From Alphaproteobacteria bacterium (GTDB taxonomy: Bacteria; Pseudomonadota; Alphaproteobacteria; CACIAM-22H2), in contig JAEULA010000009.1 of the NCBI GenBank assembly GCA_016793165.1, positions 1-56,882 of the forward strand: 56,882 bases of DNA. Direction: 5' to 3'. This document shows, one piece after another, positions 32,967 through 41,306 of the stretch (positions within the stretch are counted from its first letter, which is position 1; every line of letters begins with the position of its first letter). The notes under the pieces are model-generated. The model ran no database searches, was not told the origin of the DNA, and saw nothing but the letters and a program-made list of their open reading frames with translations. The translations under genes were made by a program, and so were the position numbers.

Positions 32967-33946
32967 GTGGCCGCGGCCATGCGCTCGACGCGCAGGCGGG
33001 GATCGACGGCGTAGTAGAGGAGGTCGACCGTGAGGTTGATCGACACGAACAGCGTGGCGACCAGCAGGAGGTAGGCGGAGAGGATCGGGATGTCGCCGAA
33101 GGTCATGGCCTGCACCACGAGCAGGCCGAGGCCGGGCCACTGGAACACCGTCTCGGTCAGGATCGCGAACGCGATGACCGAGCCGAGCTGCAGACCGGTG
33201 ATCGTGATCACGGGGATCAGGGTGTTCTTCAGCGCGTGGCCGAAATTGATCGCGCGGCGGCTGAGGCCGCGGGCGCGCGCGAAGCGGATGTAGTCGGCGC
33301 GCAGCACCTCGAGCATCTCCGCGCGCACGAGGCGCATGATCAGCGTCGCGGGGAAAAGGGCGAGGGTGATCGTCGGCAGGATCAGCGACTTGAGGCCGCT
33401 GGTCGTGAGCAGGCCGGTCGTCCACCAGCCGAAGGCGACGACGTCGCCGCGCCCGAAGGAGGCGAACCAGCCGAGCTCCACCGCGAAGACCAGGATCAGC
33501 AGGATGCCGGTGACGAAGGACGGCACCGACACGCCGACAAGGGAGAAGGCCTGGATCGCCTGCGCAGCGACGGAGTTGCGATAGAGGCCGGTGAACACGC
33601 CGGTCGGGATCCCGACCGACAGCGCGAGCGCCATGGCGCAGACGCTGAGTTCGAGCGTCGCGGGCACGCGCGTGCGCAGCACCTCCGCGACGGGGACGAG
33701 GTTGCGATAGGAGAGCCCGAACTCGCCGACCGCGGCGAACTGCAGGAACCGGACGAATTGCACGAGCATCGGCTTGTCGAGGCCGAGCGCGACGCGCAGC
33801 GCCTCCTTGTCGGCCGGCGGCGCGTTCTCGCCGAGCATGTTGGAGACGGGATCGCCGACGAAGTTGAAAAGCAGGAACGAGATGAACGCCACCGCCAGCA
33901 GGACGAGCAGCGCATTGAGCAGGCGGCGGATGACGTAGGCGATCAT
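32963..33946 (-). CDS. DppB/OppB-like ABC transporter permease
   Basis: This 327-residue protein starts MIAYVIRRLLNALLVLLAVAFISFLLFNFVGDPV, the usual DppB N-terminus. It continues with six membrane helices, the conserved GLDKPMLVQFVRFLQ loop and the EAA loop (DYIRFARARGLSRRAINFGHALKNTLIPVITI), and ends NLTVDLLYYAVDPRLR. It pairs with the DppC-like permease directly downstream. Its ATG shares ATGA with the stop of a 42-codon membrane-protein ORF, so translation of these genes appears coupled to the preceding amidohydrolase gene. Confidence 0.93.
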   Translation of the reverse strand: MIAYVIRRLLNALLVLLAVAFISFLLFNFVGDPVSNMLGENAPPADKEALRVALGLDKPMLVQFVRFLQFAAVGEFGLSYRNLVPVAEVLRTRVPATLELSVCAMALALSVGIPTGVFTGLYRNSVAAQAIQAFSLVGVSVPSFVTGILLILVFAVELGWFASFGRGDVVAFGWWTTGLLTTSGLKSLILPTITLALFPATLIMRLVRAEMLEVLRADYIRFARARGLSRRAINFGHALKNTLIPVITITGLQLGSVIAFAILTETVFQWPGLGLLVVQAMTFGDIPILSAYLLLVATLFVSINLTVDLLYYAVDPRLRVERMAAAT

Positions 33947-34071
33947 CTGGTCGCCGCGTCGATCGGGATGGCCAGGTCGAGCCGGTTCCCGAGGATCGGG
34001 AAAATGGCGAATGCGGCGGCGACGATCGCGGCCAGGGCCTTGAGGACCTTCTCGGTGGCATGGCGACGCAT
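33943..34071 (-). CDS. Small (42-aa) single-pass membrane protein in transporter operon
   Basis: An ATG at 34071 starts a 42-residue frame: MRRHATEKVLKALAAIVAAA..., with a hydrophobic helix at about residues 10-28 and the end NRLDLAIPIDAATR. It starts 10 bases after the amidohydrolase stop, and its stop overlaps the dppB start (ATGA). Both junctions suggest it is translated as part of the operon. The frame continues upstream to 34149 through the amidohydrolase 3' end, which I regard as chance. No family is recognised. It could be a small accessory subunit of the permease or simply a leader peptide. Confidence 0.5.
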   Translation of the reverse strand: MRRHATEKVLKALAAIVAAAFAIFPILGNRLDLAIPIDAATR

Positions 34072-34081
34072 CGATCGAAAC

Positions 34082-35515
34082 CTAGTATCGGCTGACGCCC
34101 CAGAACCTTTCCGGGGTCCTGGTGAGGTGGCCGAGGCCGGTGCGTGCAAGCGCGTCCTCCGTCGCCTGCTGGGCCTCGTCGAGCACCGTCATCTCGTCGA
34201 CGCTCAGGACCCGGCGCTTGCGCATCAGCACCTTGCCGTCGACCATCACGGTGTCGACGTCGGCGCCGTTGGCGAAGCACACCAGGCGATAGACCGGCAT
34301 GTTCAGCGGATAGAGATGCGGCTTGACCATGTCGACAAGGACGATGTCCGCCTTCTTGCCGGGCTCGAGCGAGCCGACTTCGCGCTCCAGGCCCAGCGCG
34401 CGCGCCGCGTCGATCGTGACCATCTCGAGCACCTTGCCCGGCGGCAGGATGTCGGCGTCGCGGAAATGCCGGCGGTGGTAGTGCATGCACTGGAACATGT
34501 GGCGGAACATGTCGAAGCTGCGGTCGGGCGCCGTGCCGTCGGAACCGAGGGCGACGGTCACGCCCATGTCGATGAGCTCGGGCACCGGGCAGCGCCCCCG
34601 GATCGACATGACCGCCGAGGGATTGTGGACGATTCGCGTGTCCGTCTCCTTCACGACGGCCATGTCGCGCTCGGTCAGGTCGATGTTGTGCGACATGTAC
34701 GCGTCGGGTCCGAGCAGGCCGAACTCGTAAGCGATGGCCAGCGAGCCGCGCTTGTGGCCGTCCTGGGTGAAGGTCGCGCCGTAGCGCTTGCCGAGCTCAC
34801 GTACGACCTTCGATTGCGACCTGATCAGCTCCGCGTTGGCGCGCGTCCAGTCGTCGACCTCGTCGGAATGCACGGGCATCGATGTCGAGAAGTGGATGCG
34901 GCCGGTCTTCTTCCGGTGGCGGTCGCGCAGCAGCGTTTCGATCGTGGCCAGATGCTGCTCGAACCCGATCTGGGCGTCGCGGCGCCCGCTGCGGTCGAGG
35001 GTGGCATAGGTCCGCGGATAGGGCGGCCGGCAAGGGCCGATCGCGACGAAGGCGCGGATGCCGACATCGTCGACCGCGTCGGCATGGGCGATGCCGTAGC
35101 GCGGATCGTCGGTGCGGTAGACGGAATCGCCGCCGCCGAGCAACGAGACGCCGGTCGTCACGCCGCATTTCAGGCGCTCGAGCGCCGAAAGCCGCGCCTC
35201 GGCGCGCCAGAACTGCTCGTCGGAACCGACCGTGTAGAAGGTGTGGCAGGCCTTGTACCAGGCCTCGCCGTCGCCGCCGCCGAGCGTCTTGACCAGGCCG
35301 TGACCGGCATGGGCGTGGCCGTCGATGAGGCCGGGCATCACGACGTGGCGGTCGGCATCGATGATCGCCGCCGCCGGGTAGCGGGGGCGCAGGGCGGCGG
35401 TGTCGCCGACCTCGACGATCCGGTCGTCGCGGATTGCGACCGCGCCGTGCTCGATGACGCGGCGGGTTGCATCCATCGTGACCACGATGCCGTCGACGAT
35501 CAAAGTCTCGCTCAT
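34082..35515 (-). CDS. Amidohydrolase (chlorohydrolase/cytosine deaminase-like family)
   Basis: This protein of about 477 residues has LIVDGIVVTMDATRRVIEHGAVAIRDDRIVEVG at the N-terminus and MPGLIDGHAHAGHG, where HAH supplies two metal ligands. AYMSHNIDLTERD has a further His, SDGTAPDRSFDMF follows, and the end is LEPGKKADIVLVDM with GKVLMRKRRVL. It is in the metal-dependent amidohydrolase superfamily that deaminates or dechlorinates heterocycles. The segment where a third His is expected reads FTQDGHK and is not clear. ATG 35515 has GGGAGCAGGGA upstream and gives the usual N-terminus. It is divergent from the ABC binding-protein gene with about 95 bases between them. It heads the dppBC operon, so its substrate is probably what the transporter brings in. 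Confidence 0.9.
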   Translation of the reverse strand: MSETLIVDGIVVTMDATRRVIEHGAVAIRDDRIVEVGDTAALRPRYPAAAIIDADRHVVMPGLIDGHAHAGHGLVKTLGGGDGEAWYKACHTFYTVGSDEQFWRAEARLSALERLKCGVTTGVSLLGGGDSVYRTDDPRYGIAHADAVDDVGIRAFVAIGPCRPPYPRTYATLDRSGRRDAQIGFEQHLATIETLLRDRHRKKTGRIHFSTSMPVHSDEVDDWTRANAELIRSQSKVVRELGKRYGATFTQDGHKRGSLAIAYEFGLLGPDAYMSHNIDLTERDMAVVKETDTRIVHNPSAVMSIRGRCPVPELIDMGVTVALGSDGTAPDRSFDMFRHMFQCMHYHRRHFRDADILPPGKVLEMVTIDAARALGLEREVGSLEPGKKADIVLVDMVKPHLYPLNMPVYRLVCFANGADVDTVMVDGKVLMRKRRVLSVDEMTVLDEAQQATEDALARTGLGHLTRTPERFWGVSRY

Positions 35516-35611
35516 TCCCTGCTCCCGATTGACCCGCGTGGCAGGGTCAAGCAAGCATGAAACACGCGGTGACGGAAGCCGTCACGCCGTCCTCATTCCG
35601 GGAGAGATTCG

Positions 35612-37186
35612 ATGCGCAGATTCCTGACGACGACCGCCTTGTTCGCCGCCGTGGCGCTCGGCGCGGCGGGCGCGGATGCCAAGAGCCTGAACTGGTCGTT
35701 CTCGTCGGACGTCCTGACGATGGATCCGTTCGCGCACAACAACACGTTCACGCAGGCGTTCACGAACAACATCTACGAAGGGCTGACGCGCCACAACCAG
35801 AAGCTCGAGATCGAGCCCGCCCTCGCCGAGTCCTGGTCGCTGGTCAATCCGTCGGTGTGGCGCTTCAAGCTGCGCCAGGGCGTGAAGTACCACAACGGCA
35901 ACGTCTTCGACGCCGACGACGTCGTGTTCTCGTGGGAACGCGCCCAGACCCCCGGCGCGCTGATCCTCGGCAACATCAGCCAGATCAAGGATATCCGGAA
36001 GGTCGACGCGTCGACGGTCGAGATCGAGACCAAGGGCCCGTTCCCGCTGCTGCTGTCGGCGCTGACCGGCTTCTACATCATGGACAAGGAATGGGCGGTC
36101 GCGAACGACGCGGTGGCGTCGTCGAACCTCCAGGAGAAGAAGGAGAACTTCGCGAACCGCAATACCAACGGCACCGGCCCGTTCAAGATGCGCTCGCGCG
36201 AGGTCGACGTGAAGACCGTGCTCGAGGCGAACGCCGCCTGGTGGGACAAGCCGCAGCACAATCTCACCGAGGTGACGTTCACGCCGATCGCGTCGGCGGC
36301 GACCCGGACCTCGGCGCTGCTTTCCGGCGCGATCGACGCCACGGTGGCGATCCCGTTGCAGGACATCGCGCGCGTCTCGGCCGACCCGAAGCTGCAGGTC
36401 CTGCAGGGGCCGGAGTTGCGCACGATCTATCTCGGCTTCGACCATTTCCGCGACGAGCTGCTGTACTCCAGCGTCAAGGGCAAGAACCCGTTCAAGGACC
36501 GGCGGGTGCGCGAGGCGTTCTATCGCGCGATCGACGTCGAGGCGATCAAGCGCAGCGTCATGCGCGGCCAATCGTGGCCGGCCGGCATGATGGCGTCGCC
36601 CTTCCTCACCGGCGCGCCCGCCGATCTCAACGACCGCCTGCCGTACGACCAGGCCAAGGCCAAGCAGCTGCTGACCGAGGCGGGCTATCCAGACGGTTTC
36701 ACTGTCGCGTTGTCGTGCCCGAACGATCGCTACGTCTATGACGAGCAGATCTGCCTTGCCGTGATCTCGATGCTGGCGCGCGTCGGGGTGAAGGTGGAGT
36801 CCCAGATCGAGCCGGTGGCGAAGTGGGGCCAGCGTCTCAACGGGATGGACCTGTCGTTCTTCATGGTCGGCCATGCCGGCCTGCCGGCGGCGGACACCTT
36901 CGCGACTCTGGCGGAGGTGATCGCGGCGCGCGGGCCGGGCCTGGGCGGCCTCAATGCCGGCCGCTATGACAATCCGAAGATCAACGCGCTGATCCAGCAG
37001 ATCGCGCAGGAGTCCGACGAGCCGAAGCGTCGCGCACTGATCCGCGAGGCGCTGAAGCTCGAGAAGGACGACGTCGCGCATATCCCGCTGCATCAGCAGC
37101 CGATCGTCTGGGCGGCCAAGAAGGGCATCGACATGCAGCCGGCGCCCGACAATCGCCTGCGGCTCTGGTACGTGAAGGTGAACTGA
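35612..37186 (+). CDS. Peptide/nickel-type ABC transporter substrate-binding protein (SBP family 5)
   Basis: This 524-residue protein has a signal peptide (MRRFLTTTALFAAVALGAAGADA). It carries the family-5 signatures TMDPFAHNNTFTQAFTNNIYEGLTRHN, AESWSLVNPSVWRFKLRQGVKYHNGNVFDADDVVFSWER, NTNGTGPFKMRSR and VREAFYRAIDVEAIKRSVMRG. It is expected to bind the substrate in the periplasm and deliver it to the DppB/DppC-like permeases encoded divergently. GGAGAG stands before ATG 35612. It is followed four bases later by a lipoprotein gene, suggesting co-transcription. Confidence 0.94.
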   Translation: MRRFLTTTALFAAVALGAAGADAKSLNWSFSSDVLTMDPFAHNNTFTQAFTNNIYEGLTRHNQKLEIEPALAESWSLVNPSVWRFKLRQGVKYHNGNVFDADDVVFSWERAQTPGALILGNISQIKDIRKVDASTVEIETKGPFPLLLSALTGFYIMDKEWAVANDAVASSNLQEKKENFANRNTNGTGPFKMRSREVDVKTVLEANAAWWDKPQHNLTEVTFTPIASAATRTSALLSGAIDATVAIPLQDIARVSADPKLQVLQGPELRTIYLGFDHFRDELLYSSVKGKNPFKDRRVREAFYRAIDVEAIKRSVMRGQSWPAGMMASPFLTGAPADLNDRLPYDQAKAKQLLTEAGYPDGFTVALSCPNDRYVYDEQICLAVISMLARVGVKVESQIEPVAKWGQRLNGMDLSFFMVGHAGLPAADTFATLAEVIAARGPGLGGLNAGRYDNPKINALIQQIAQESDEPKRRALIREALKLEKDDVAHIPLHQQPIVWAAKKGIDMQPAPDNRLRLWYVKVN

Positions 37187-37190
37187 CGCC

Positions 37191-38141
37191 GTGAGGGTCG
37201 GCCCCGTCGTCGCGGCTTTCCTGGTCGGCATCGCCGCCTGCACGCCGGACGAACGGGGCCGGCCCCGGACGGCCGACGGCGGCGGAAGCGGCGCCGTCAC
37301 GCGTGAAGAGGTGCCGCTCGAGCCGGCGGCATTCACCGCGCACATGGCCGGGCGCTTCGCCGCGCTCCGTCCGGACGTCGTCTTCACCGTGCGCGCGCCG
37401 CTCGAGATCGAAGCCGCGCGCGGGCCGGGCACGGAGACGATGAGCATCAATCTTCATCGCCCGTGGAGCTTCTGCTCGCGGGGCGCTGGGGATTGCGCCG
37501 GCTCCCTCGATCGCTTCACCGACGGCCTCCAGGCGGCGCTGCAGCAGGACGCGGTGCCGCCGCTGGCGGCGAACCTGCGCAGCGTCGTGCGCACGCAGGC
37601 GGTCGTCGCCGAAGCGCGGTCGCGGATCGTGAACGGCCGCGGGGACGTGCTGGCGGAGCCGCTGGCCGGGCCGCTCTGGGTCGTGCTGGTCGAGGACAGC
37701 CCGCGCACCGTGCGCTACGTGACGACGCAGGATGCCGAGGCGCTGCGTCTGAGCCGCGAGGCGATGTTCGCGCGCGCGCGTGCGAACACGCGCGCGCTGC
37801 TCGGGCCGCTGGACGGCGACTTCAGCCAGATCGATCGCAAGGGCATCGGCATGGTTCGCGGCGGGTTTTTCGTCTCGAGCCGCGTCCTGTTCGTCGAGGA
37901 CTGGCGGCCGCTCGCCGAGTTCTTCGATGGATCGCTGGTCGTCGCGATGCCGGAGCCGGGCTCCGTGCTCTTTGCCCGCGGCGACAATCCTCAGCTCGTC
38001 GCCGAGCTGGAGCGCGCGGCGGTGGAGGTCATGCGCAGCGCCGAGCGCCCTCTGGCACCGACCATCCTTCGCTGGTCGCCCGCCGGCTGGCAGTCGATCG
38101 ATTCCCGGCCGCGCGGCCCCTCGTCGGTGCCGCCCGGATGA
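37191..38141 (+). CDS. DUF1444-like lipoprotein
   Basis: This 316-residue product has an N-terminal lipoprotein signal (GPVVAAFLVGIAAC, Cys at about residue 16). The remainder reads like a DUF1444/YtpQ-type domain: NLHRPWSFCSRG, AVPPLAANLRSVVRTQAVVAEAR, PLWVVLVEDSPRTVRYVTTQDAEAL and FDGSLVVAMPEPGSVLFARGD. I recognise the family only tentatively; its function is unknown. The start is GTG 37191. Its end shares ATGA with the next gene, an amidohydrolase-like protein, so the three genes of this arm (binding protein, lipoprotein, amidohydrolase-like) form one operon. Confidence 0.7.
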   Translation: MRVGPVVAAFLVGIAACTPDERGRPRTADGGGSGAVTREEVPLEPAAFTAHMAGRFAALRPDVVFTVRAPLEIEAARGPGTETMSINLHRPWSFCSRGAGDCAGSLDRFTDGLQAALQQDAVPPLAANLRSVVRTQAVVAEARSRIVNGRGDVLAEPLAGPLWVVLVEDSPRTVRYVTTQDAEALRLSREAMFARARANTRALLGPLDGDFSQIDRKGIGMVRGGFFVSSRVLFVEDWRPLAEFFDGSLVVAMPEPGSVLFARGDNPQLVAELERAAVEVMRSAERPLAPTILRWSPAGWQSIDSRPRGPSSVPPG

Positions 38142-39574
38142 CGGCGCCTGCGGTCGTGCTCTCGGCGCGGTGGATCGTCGGGCACGCGGGCGGTCGTCAC
38201 CGCCTGATCCGGGACGCCGAGCTGGCCGTGATCGGCGACGCGATCGCCTTCGTCGGGCGCGGCTATCCGGGGCCCGTCGCCGAGCGCATCGACTGCGGCG
38301 ACGCGACCATCGCGCCGGGATTCATCGATCTCGATGCGCTTGGCGATCTCGACACCGGCGTCCTCGGCTACGACAACCAGCCGGGCTGGGCGAAGGGCCG
38401 CCAGTGGCCGGCTTCGTATGCCGAGCGCGGGCCCTGGGAGAGCTACGACGCCGACGCCCTGCGCGTTCAGGCGCGCTACGCGCTGGTCCATCTCATCCGC
38501 AACGGGATCACCACGGCGCTGCCGATCGCGTCCCTGCTCTACCGGGCCTGGGCCGAAACGGTCGAGCAGTTCGAGATGATGGCCGAGGTCGCGGGCGAAC
38601 TGGGCCTGCGCCTCTATCTCGGACCCGCGTACCGCTCCGGGTATGCGGTGGTTCATCCCGACGGACGCCTGGAGCAGCGCTTCGACGAGCCGCGCGGCCT
38701 TGCAGGCCTCGCCGATGCGATCGCATTCGCGCGACGGATCGACGGCCGTCACGGCGGTCGGATCCGAGCGATGCTCGCCCCGGACCGGATCGAAGGCTGC
38801 ACCCCCGCGCTGCTCCGCCGCACGGCCGACGCGAGCCGCGATCTGGTCGCGCCCGTCCGGCTGCATTGCTGCCAGACGCCGTTCGAGGTCGAGACGATCC
38901 GCGGCCTGCACGCAACGACGCCGATCGCCTGGCTGGACGGTCTCGGGTTCCTTTCCGAGCGTGCGGTGCTGCCGCACGGCATCTTCGCGTTTCCGGACGA
39001 GGATCTTCGTCGCGTCGTCGACGCAGGCGCGTCGATCGCGTGCTGCCCGCTGGTGATGGCGCGCGGCGCGCGCGCGGTCGATTCGCGGCGGATCCTGCGG
39101 GCCGGCGGCACGCTCGGCCTGGGCACCGACACCTGGCCGGCGGACATGATCGCGAACATGCACGCCGGCGTGATGCTCGGCCGCGTAGTCGCCGAGGACG
39201 GGATGGCGATCCGCGTGGCGGACATGTTCGACGCCGCGACGATCGGCGGCGCGAAGGCGCTCGGCCGGCCGGATCTCGGACGGCTGGAGCCGGGGGCAAA
39301 GGCGGATCTGGTCGTGCTCGACCAGCCGCCGGACTATCTCGCCGACGTTCTCGATCCGCTGCCGCGGCTTCTGCTCTCCGGCAGCGGCCGCGACGTGCGG
39401 AGCGTCATGATCGACGGACGCTTCGTCATGCGTGACCGCACTATTCCCGGGATCGACCAGGGACGGCTCGAAGCGGAGGCCCGGCAGGCCTTCGCCGCGA
39501 TACCCCGCCACCTGCCGGCGCGCAGCGTCGCGCCGGCGGATGCGCTGATCGTGCCGACCTATCCGCTCGGTTGA
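38138..39574 (+). CDS. Amidohydrolase-superfamily protein lacking the HxH metal motif
   Basis: This 478-residue protein has the amidohydrolase layout: VVLSARWIVGHAGGRHRLIRDAELAVIGDAIAFVG, then PGFIDLDALGDLD where the usual HxH pair should stand (here Asp and Leu). PVRLHCCQTPFE and AVLPHGIFAFPDEDL carry single His residues, GLGTDTWPADMIANMHAGV has the conserved Asp, and the end is LEPGAKADLVVLDQ. The lost HxH means that the metal site is altered or absent. Either it is inactive or it belongs to a subfamily with different ligands. ATG 38138 overlaps the preceding stop (ATGA); a much longer open frame upstream lies over the lipoprotein gene and is noise. It ends four bases from the convergent parB gene. 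Confidence 0.85.
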   Translation: MTAPAVVLSARWIVGHAGGRHRLIRDAELAVIGDAIAFVGRGYPGPVAERIDCGDATIAPGFIDLDALGDLDTGVLGYDNQPGWAKGRQWPASYAERGPWESYDADALRVQARYALVHLIRNGITTALPIASLLYRAWAETVEQFEMMAEVAGELGLRLYLGPAYRSGYAVVHPDGRLEQRFDEPRGLAGLADAIAFARRIDGRHGGRIRAMLAPDRIEGCTPALLRRTADASRDLVAPVRLHCCQTPFEVETIRGLHATTPIAWLDGLGFLSERAVLPHGIFAFPDEDLRRVVDAGASIACCPLVMARGARAVDSRRILRAGGTLGLGTDTWPADMIANMHAGVMLGRVVAEDGMAIRVADMFDAATIGGAKALGRPDLGRLEPGAKADLVVLDQPPDYLADVLDPLPRLLLSGSGRDVRSVMIDGRFVMRDRTIPGIDQGRLEAEARQAFAAIPRHLPARSVAPADALIVPTYPLG

Positions 39575-39578
39575 ACGC

Positions 39579-40481
39579 TCAGTTGCCGGTCAGCTTCGTC
39601 AGCAGCGAGTCGAACTGGTCGAGCGTCGAATAGTGGAAGGTGACGCTGCCGGACTCGCTGCCGCGCTTGTGCGACAGCCCGACCTTGAGGCCCGTCGCCT
39701 CCTCGAGACGCTTCTCCATCGCGCGCGTGTCGGCATCGCGCAGCGTCTCGCCGCCCGACTTGAGCTTGACCTTCTTCGGCGCGTGCTTGGCGTCGCGCGC
39801 CAGAGCCTCGGCCTGGCGCACCGTCAGCCCCTCGGCGACGATGCGCTTGGCCAGCTCGATCGCGTCCGGCGCGGTGACGAGCACGCGCGCGTGGCCGGCA
39901 TCGAGCTCGCCGCGCGCGAGCATCTCCTTCACGGGCTGCGGCAGGCCCAACAGGCGGATCATGTTGGCGACATGCGCGCGCGACTTGCCGAGCGCGTGGC
40001 CGATCGCATCCTGGGTATGGCCGAATTCGTCGACCAGCCGCTTGTAGCCCTCGGCCTCCTCGAGCGGCGAAAGGTCCTGGCGCTGGATGTTCTCGACGAG
40101 CGCGGCCTCGAGCGCCTCGCGATCCGACAGGTCCTTGACGACCGCGGGGATGTCGTGGAGCTGCGCCGCCTGCGCAGCGCGCCAGCGGCGCTCGCCGGCG
40201 ATCAGCTCGTAGCGTGGCGGCTCCGTCGAGACCCGGCGGACGAGGATCGGCTGCAGCACGCCCTGGGCGCGGATCGAGTCGCTGAGCGCGGCGATTTCGT
40301 CGGGATCGAAGACGCGCCGCGGCTGGAAGCGTCCGGCCTCGATCTGCGCGATGGGGATCAACGAAGCGGCACGGGCGCCGCCCGTCGCCGGCGTCGCGGT
40401 GGCTTGGCTGGTCGCACCGGTGCCGAGCAGGGCGGAAAGTCCCTTGCCGAGACCCTTGCGGGGCGCGTCGGCGGGCGTCAT
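39579..40481 (-). CDS. parB: Chromosome partitioning protein ParB
   Basis: This 300-residue protein begins with KGLGKGLSALLG, the N-terminal motif that stimulates ParA. The CTP-binding/clamp domain follows (VLQPILVRRVS, YELIAGERRWRAAQAAQ), then LVENIQRQDLSPLEEAEGYKRLVDEFGHTQDAIGHALGKSRAHVANMIRLL with the helix-turn-helix that binds parS. The C-terminal dimerisation part ends VTFHYSTLDQFDSLLTKL. It loads on parS and spreads to segregate the origin region. Its ATG overlaps the parA stop (ATGA). A perfect parS lies about 1.5 kb upstream inside rsmG. Confidence 0.97.
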   Translation of the reverse strand: MTPADAPRKGLGKGLSALLGTGATSQATATPATGGARAASLIPIAQIEAGRFQPRRVFDPDEIAALSDSIRAQGVLQPILVRRVSTEPPRYELIAGERRWRAAQAAQLHDIPAVVKDLSDREALEAALVENIQRQDLSPLEEAEGYKRLVDEFGHTQDAIGHALGKSRAHVANMIRLLGLPQPVKEMLARGELDAGHARVLVTAPDAIELAKRIVAEGLTVRQAEALARDAKHAPKKVKLKSGGETLRDADTRAMEKRLEEATGLKVGLSHKRGSESGSVTFHYSTLDQFDSLLTKLTGN

Positions 40482-41299
40482 GCCGCGAGGCCCGACGGCG
40501 GCGAGACGCGCCGGATCAGCTCGGCGGCGAGCATCACGTAGGCTTGGCTGCCGGGGCAGCGCAGATCGTAGAGCAGCACCGGCTTGCCGTGGCTCGGCGC
40601 CTCGGCGATCCGGACGTTGCGCGGGATTGCCGTTTCGAAGACGCGATCGCCGAAATGCTCGCGGACGTCGGCGGCGACCTGGTCGGAGAGCGAGTTGCGC
40701 TTGTCGTACATGGTCAGGACGACACCTTCGATGGCGAGGCGGGGATTGAAACGCTGCTGCACGAGCTCGACCGTTCGCATCAGATGCGACAGGCCTTCGA
40801 GCGCGAAGAACTCGCATTGCAGCGGCACGAGAATCGAGTCGGCGGCGGTGAGCGCATTGAGCGTGAGGAAGCCGAGCGCCGGCGGACAGTCGATGAAGAC
40901 GAACTCGAACCGATCGGAAGCGCGGAGATCGGCAAAGGCATCGGCGAGGCGGTATTCGCGCCGCGGCAGATCGACGAGCTCGATCTCGGCGCCGAGAAGA
41001 TCGACGGTCGCCGGAATGAGGGAAAGATTCGGCACGCTGGTCGGAACGACCGCCTCCAGCAGCGGGACCGAACCGAGCAGAACGCCGTAGCTGCCCGGTC
41101 CGCGCGATTCGGCGCCGATGCCGAGGCCGGTCGACGCGTTGCCCTGGGGATCGAGATCGAGGAGCAGGACGCGCCGTCCGACGGCTGCCAGGGCCGTTGC
41201 CAGGTTGATCGCGGTCGTCGTCTTGCCTACGCCGCCCTTCTGGTTGGCGAGGGCGAAGATTCGCATGGTGGGAGCCGTCTCAGGCGGGTGATCGGTCAC
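40478..41299 (-). CDS. parA: Chromosome partitioning ATPase ParA
   Basis: This 273-residue protein has the deviant Walker A motif KGGVGKTTTAINLA, LDLDPQGNASTGLGI, FIDCPPALGFLTLNAL (Walker B region) and IPRNVRIAEAPSHGKPVL. The start is GTG 41299, a few bases after the rsmG stop, and MRIFALANQKGG at residue 12 is an alternative. The Walker ATPase forms a gradient on the nucleoid and pulls ParB-parS complexes apart. It is in the order rsmG-parA-parB, coupled to parB by ATGA, as is usual in Alphaproteobacteria. Confidence 0.97.
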   Translation of the reverse strand: MTDHPPETAPTMRIFALANQKGGVGKTTTAINLATALAAVGRRVLLLDLDPQGNASTGLGIGAESRGPGSYGVLLGSVPLLEAVVPTSVPNLSLIPATVDLLGAEIELVDLPRREYRLADAFADLRASDRFEFVFIDCPPALGFLTLNALTAADSILVPLQCEFFALEGLSHLMRTVELVQQRFNPRLAIEGVVLTMYDKRNSLSDQVAADVREHFGDRVFETAIPRNVRIAEAPSHGKPVLLYDLRCPGSQAYVMLAAELIRRVSPPSGLAA

Positions 41300-41306
41300 G
41301 GGCCAG

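Noticed and set aside
35582..37450. 622-aa minus-strand open frame over the ABC binding-protein gene
   Set aside because: It is antisense to a clear SBP family 5 gene, and its composition (Arg, Asp, His, Ala) is that of a shadow frame.
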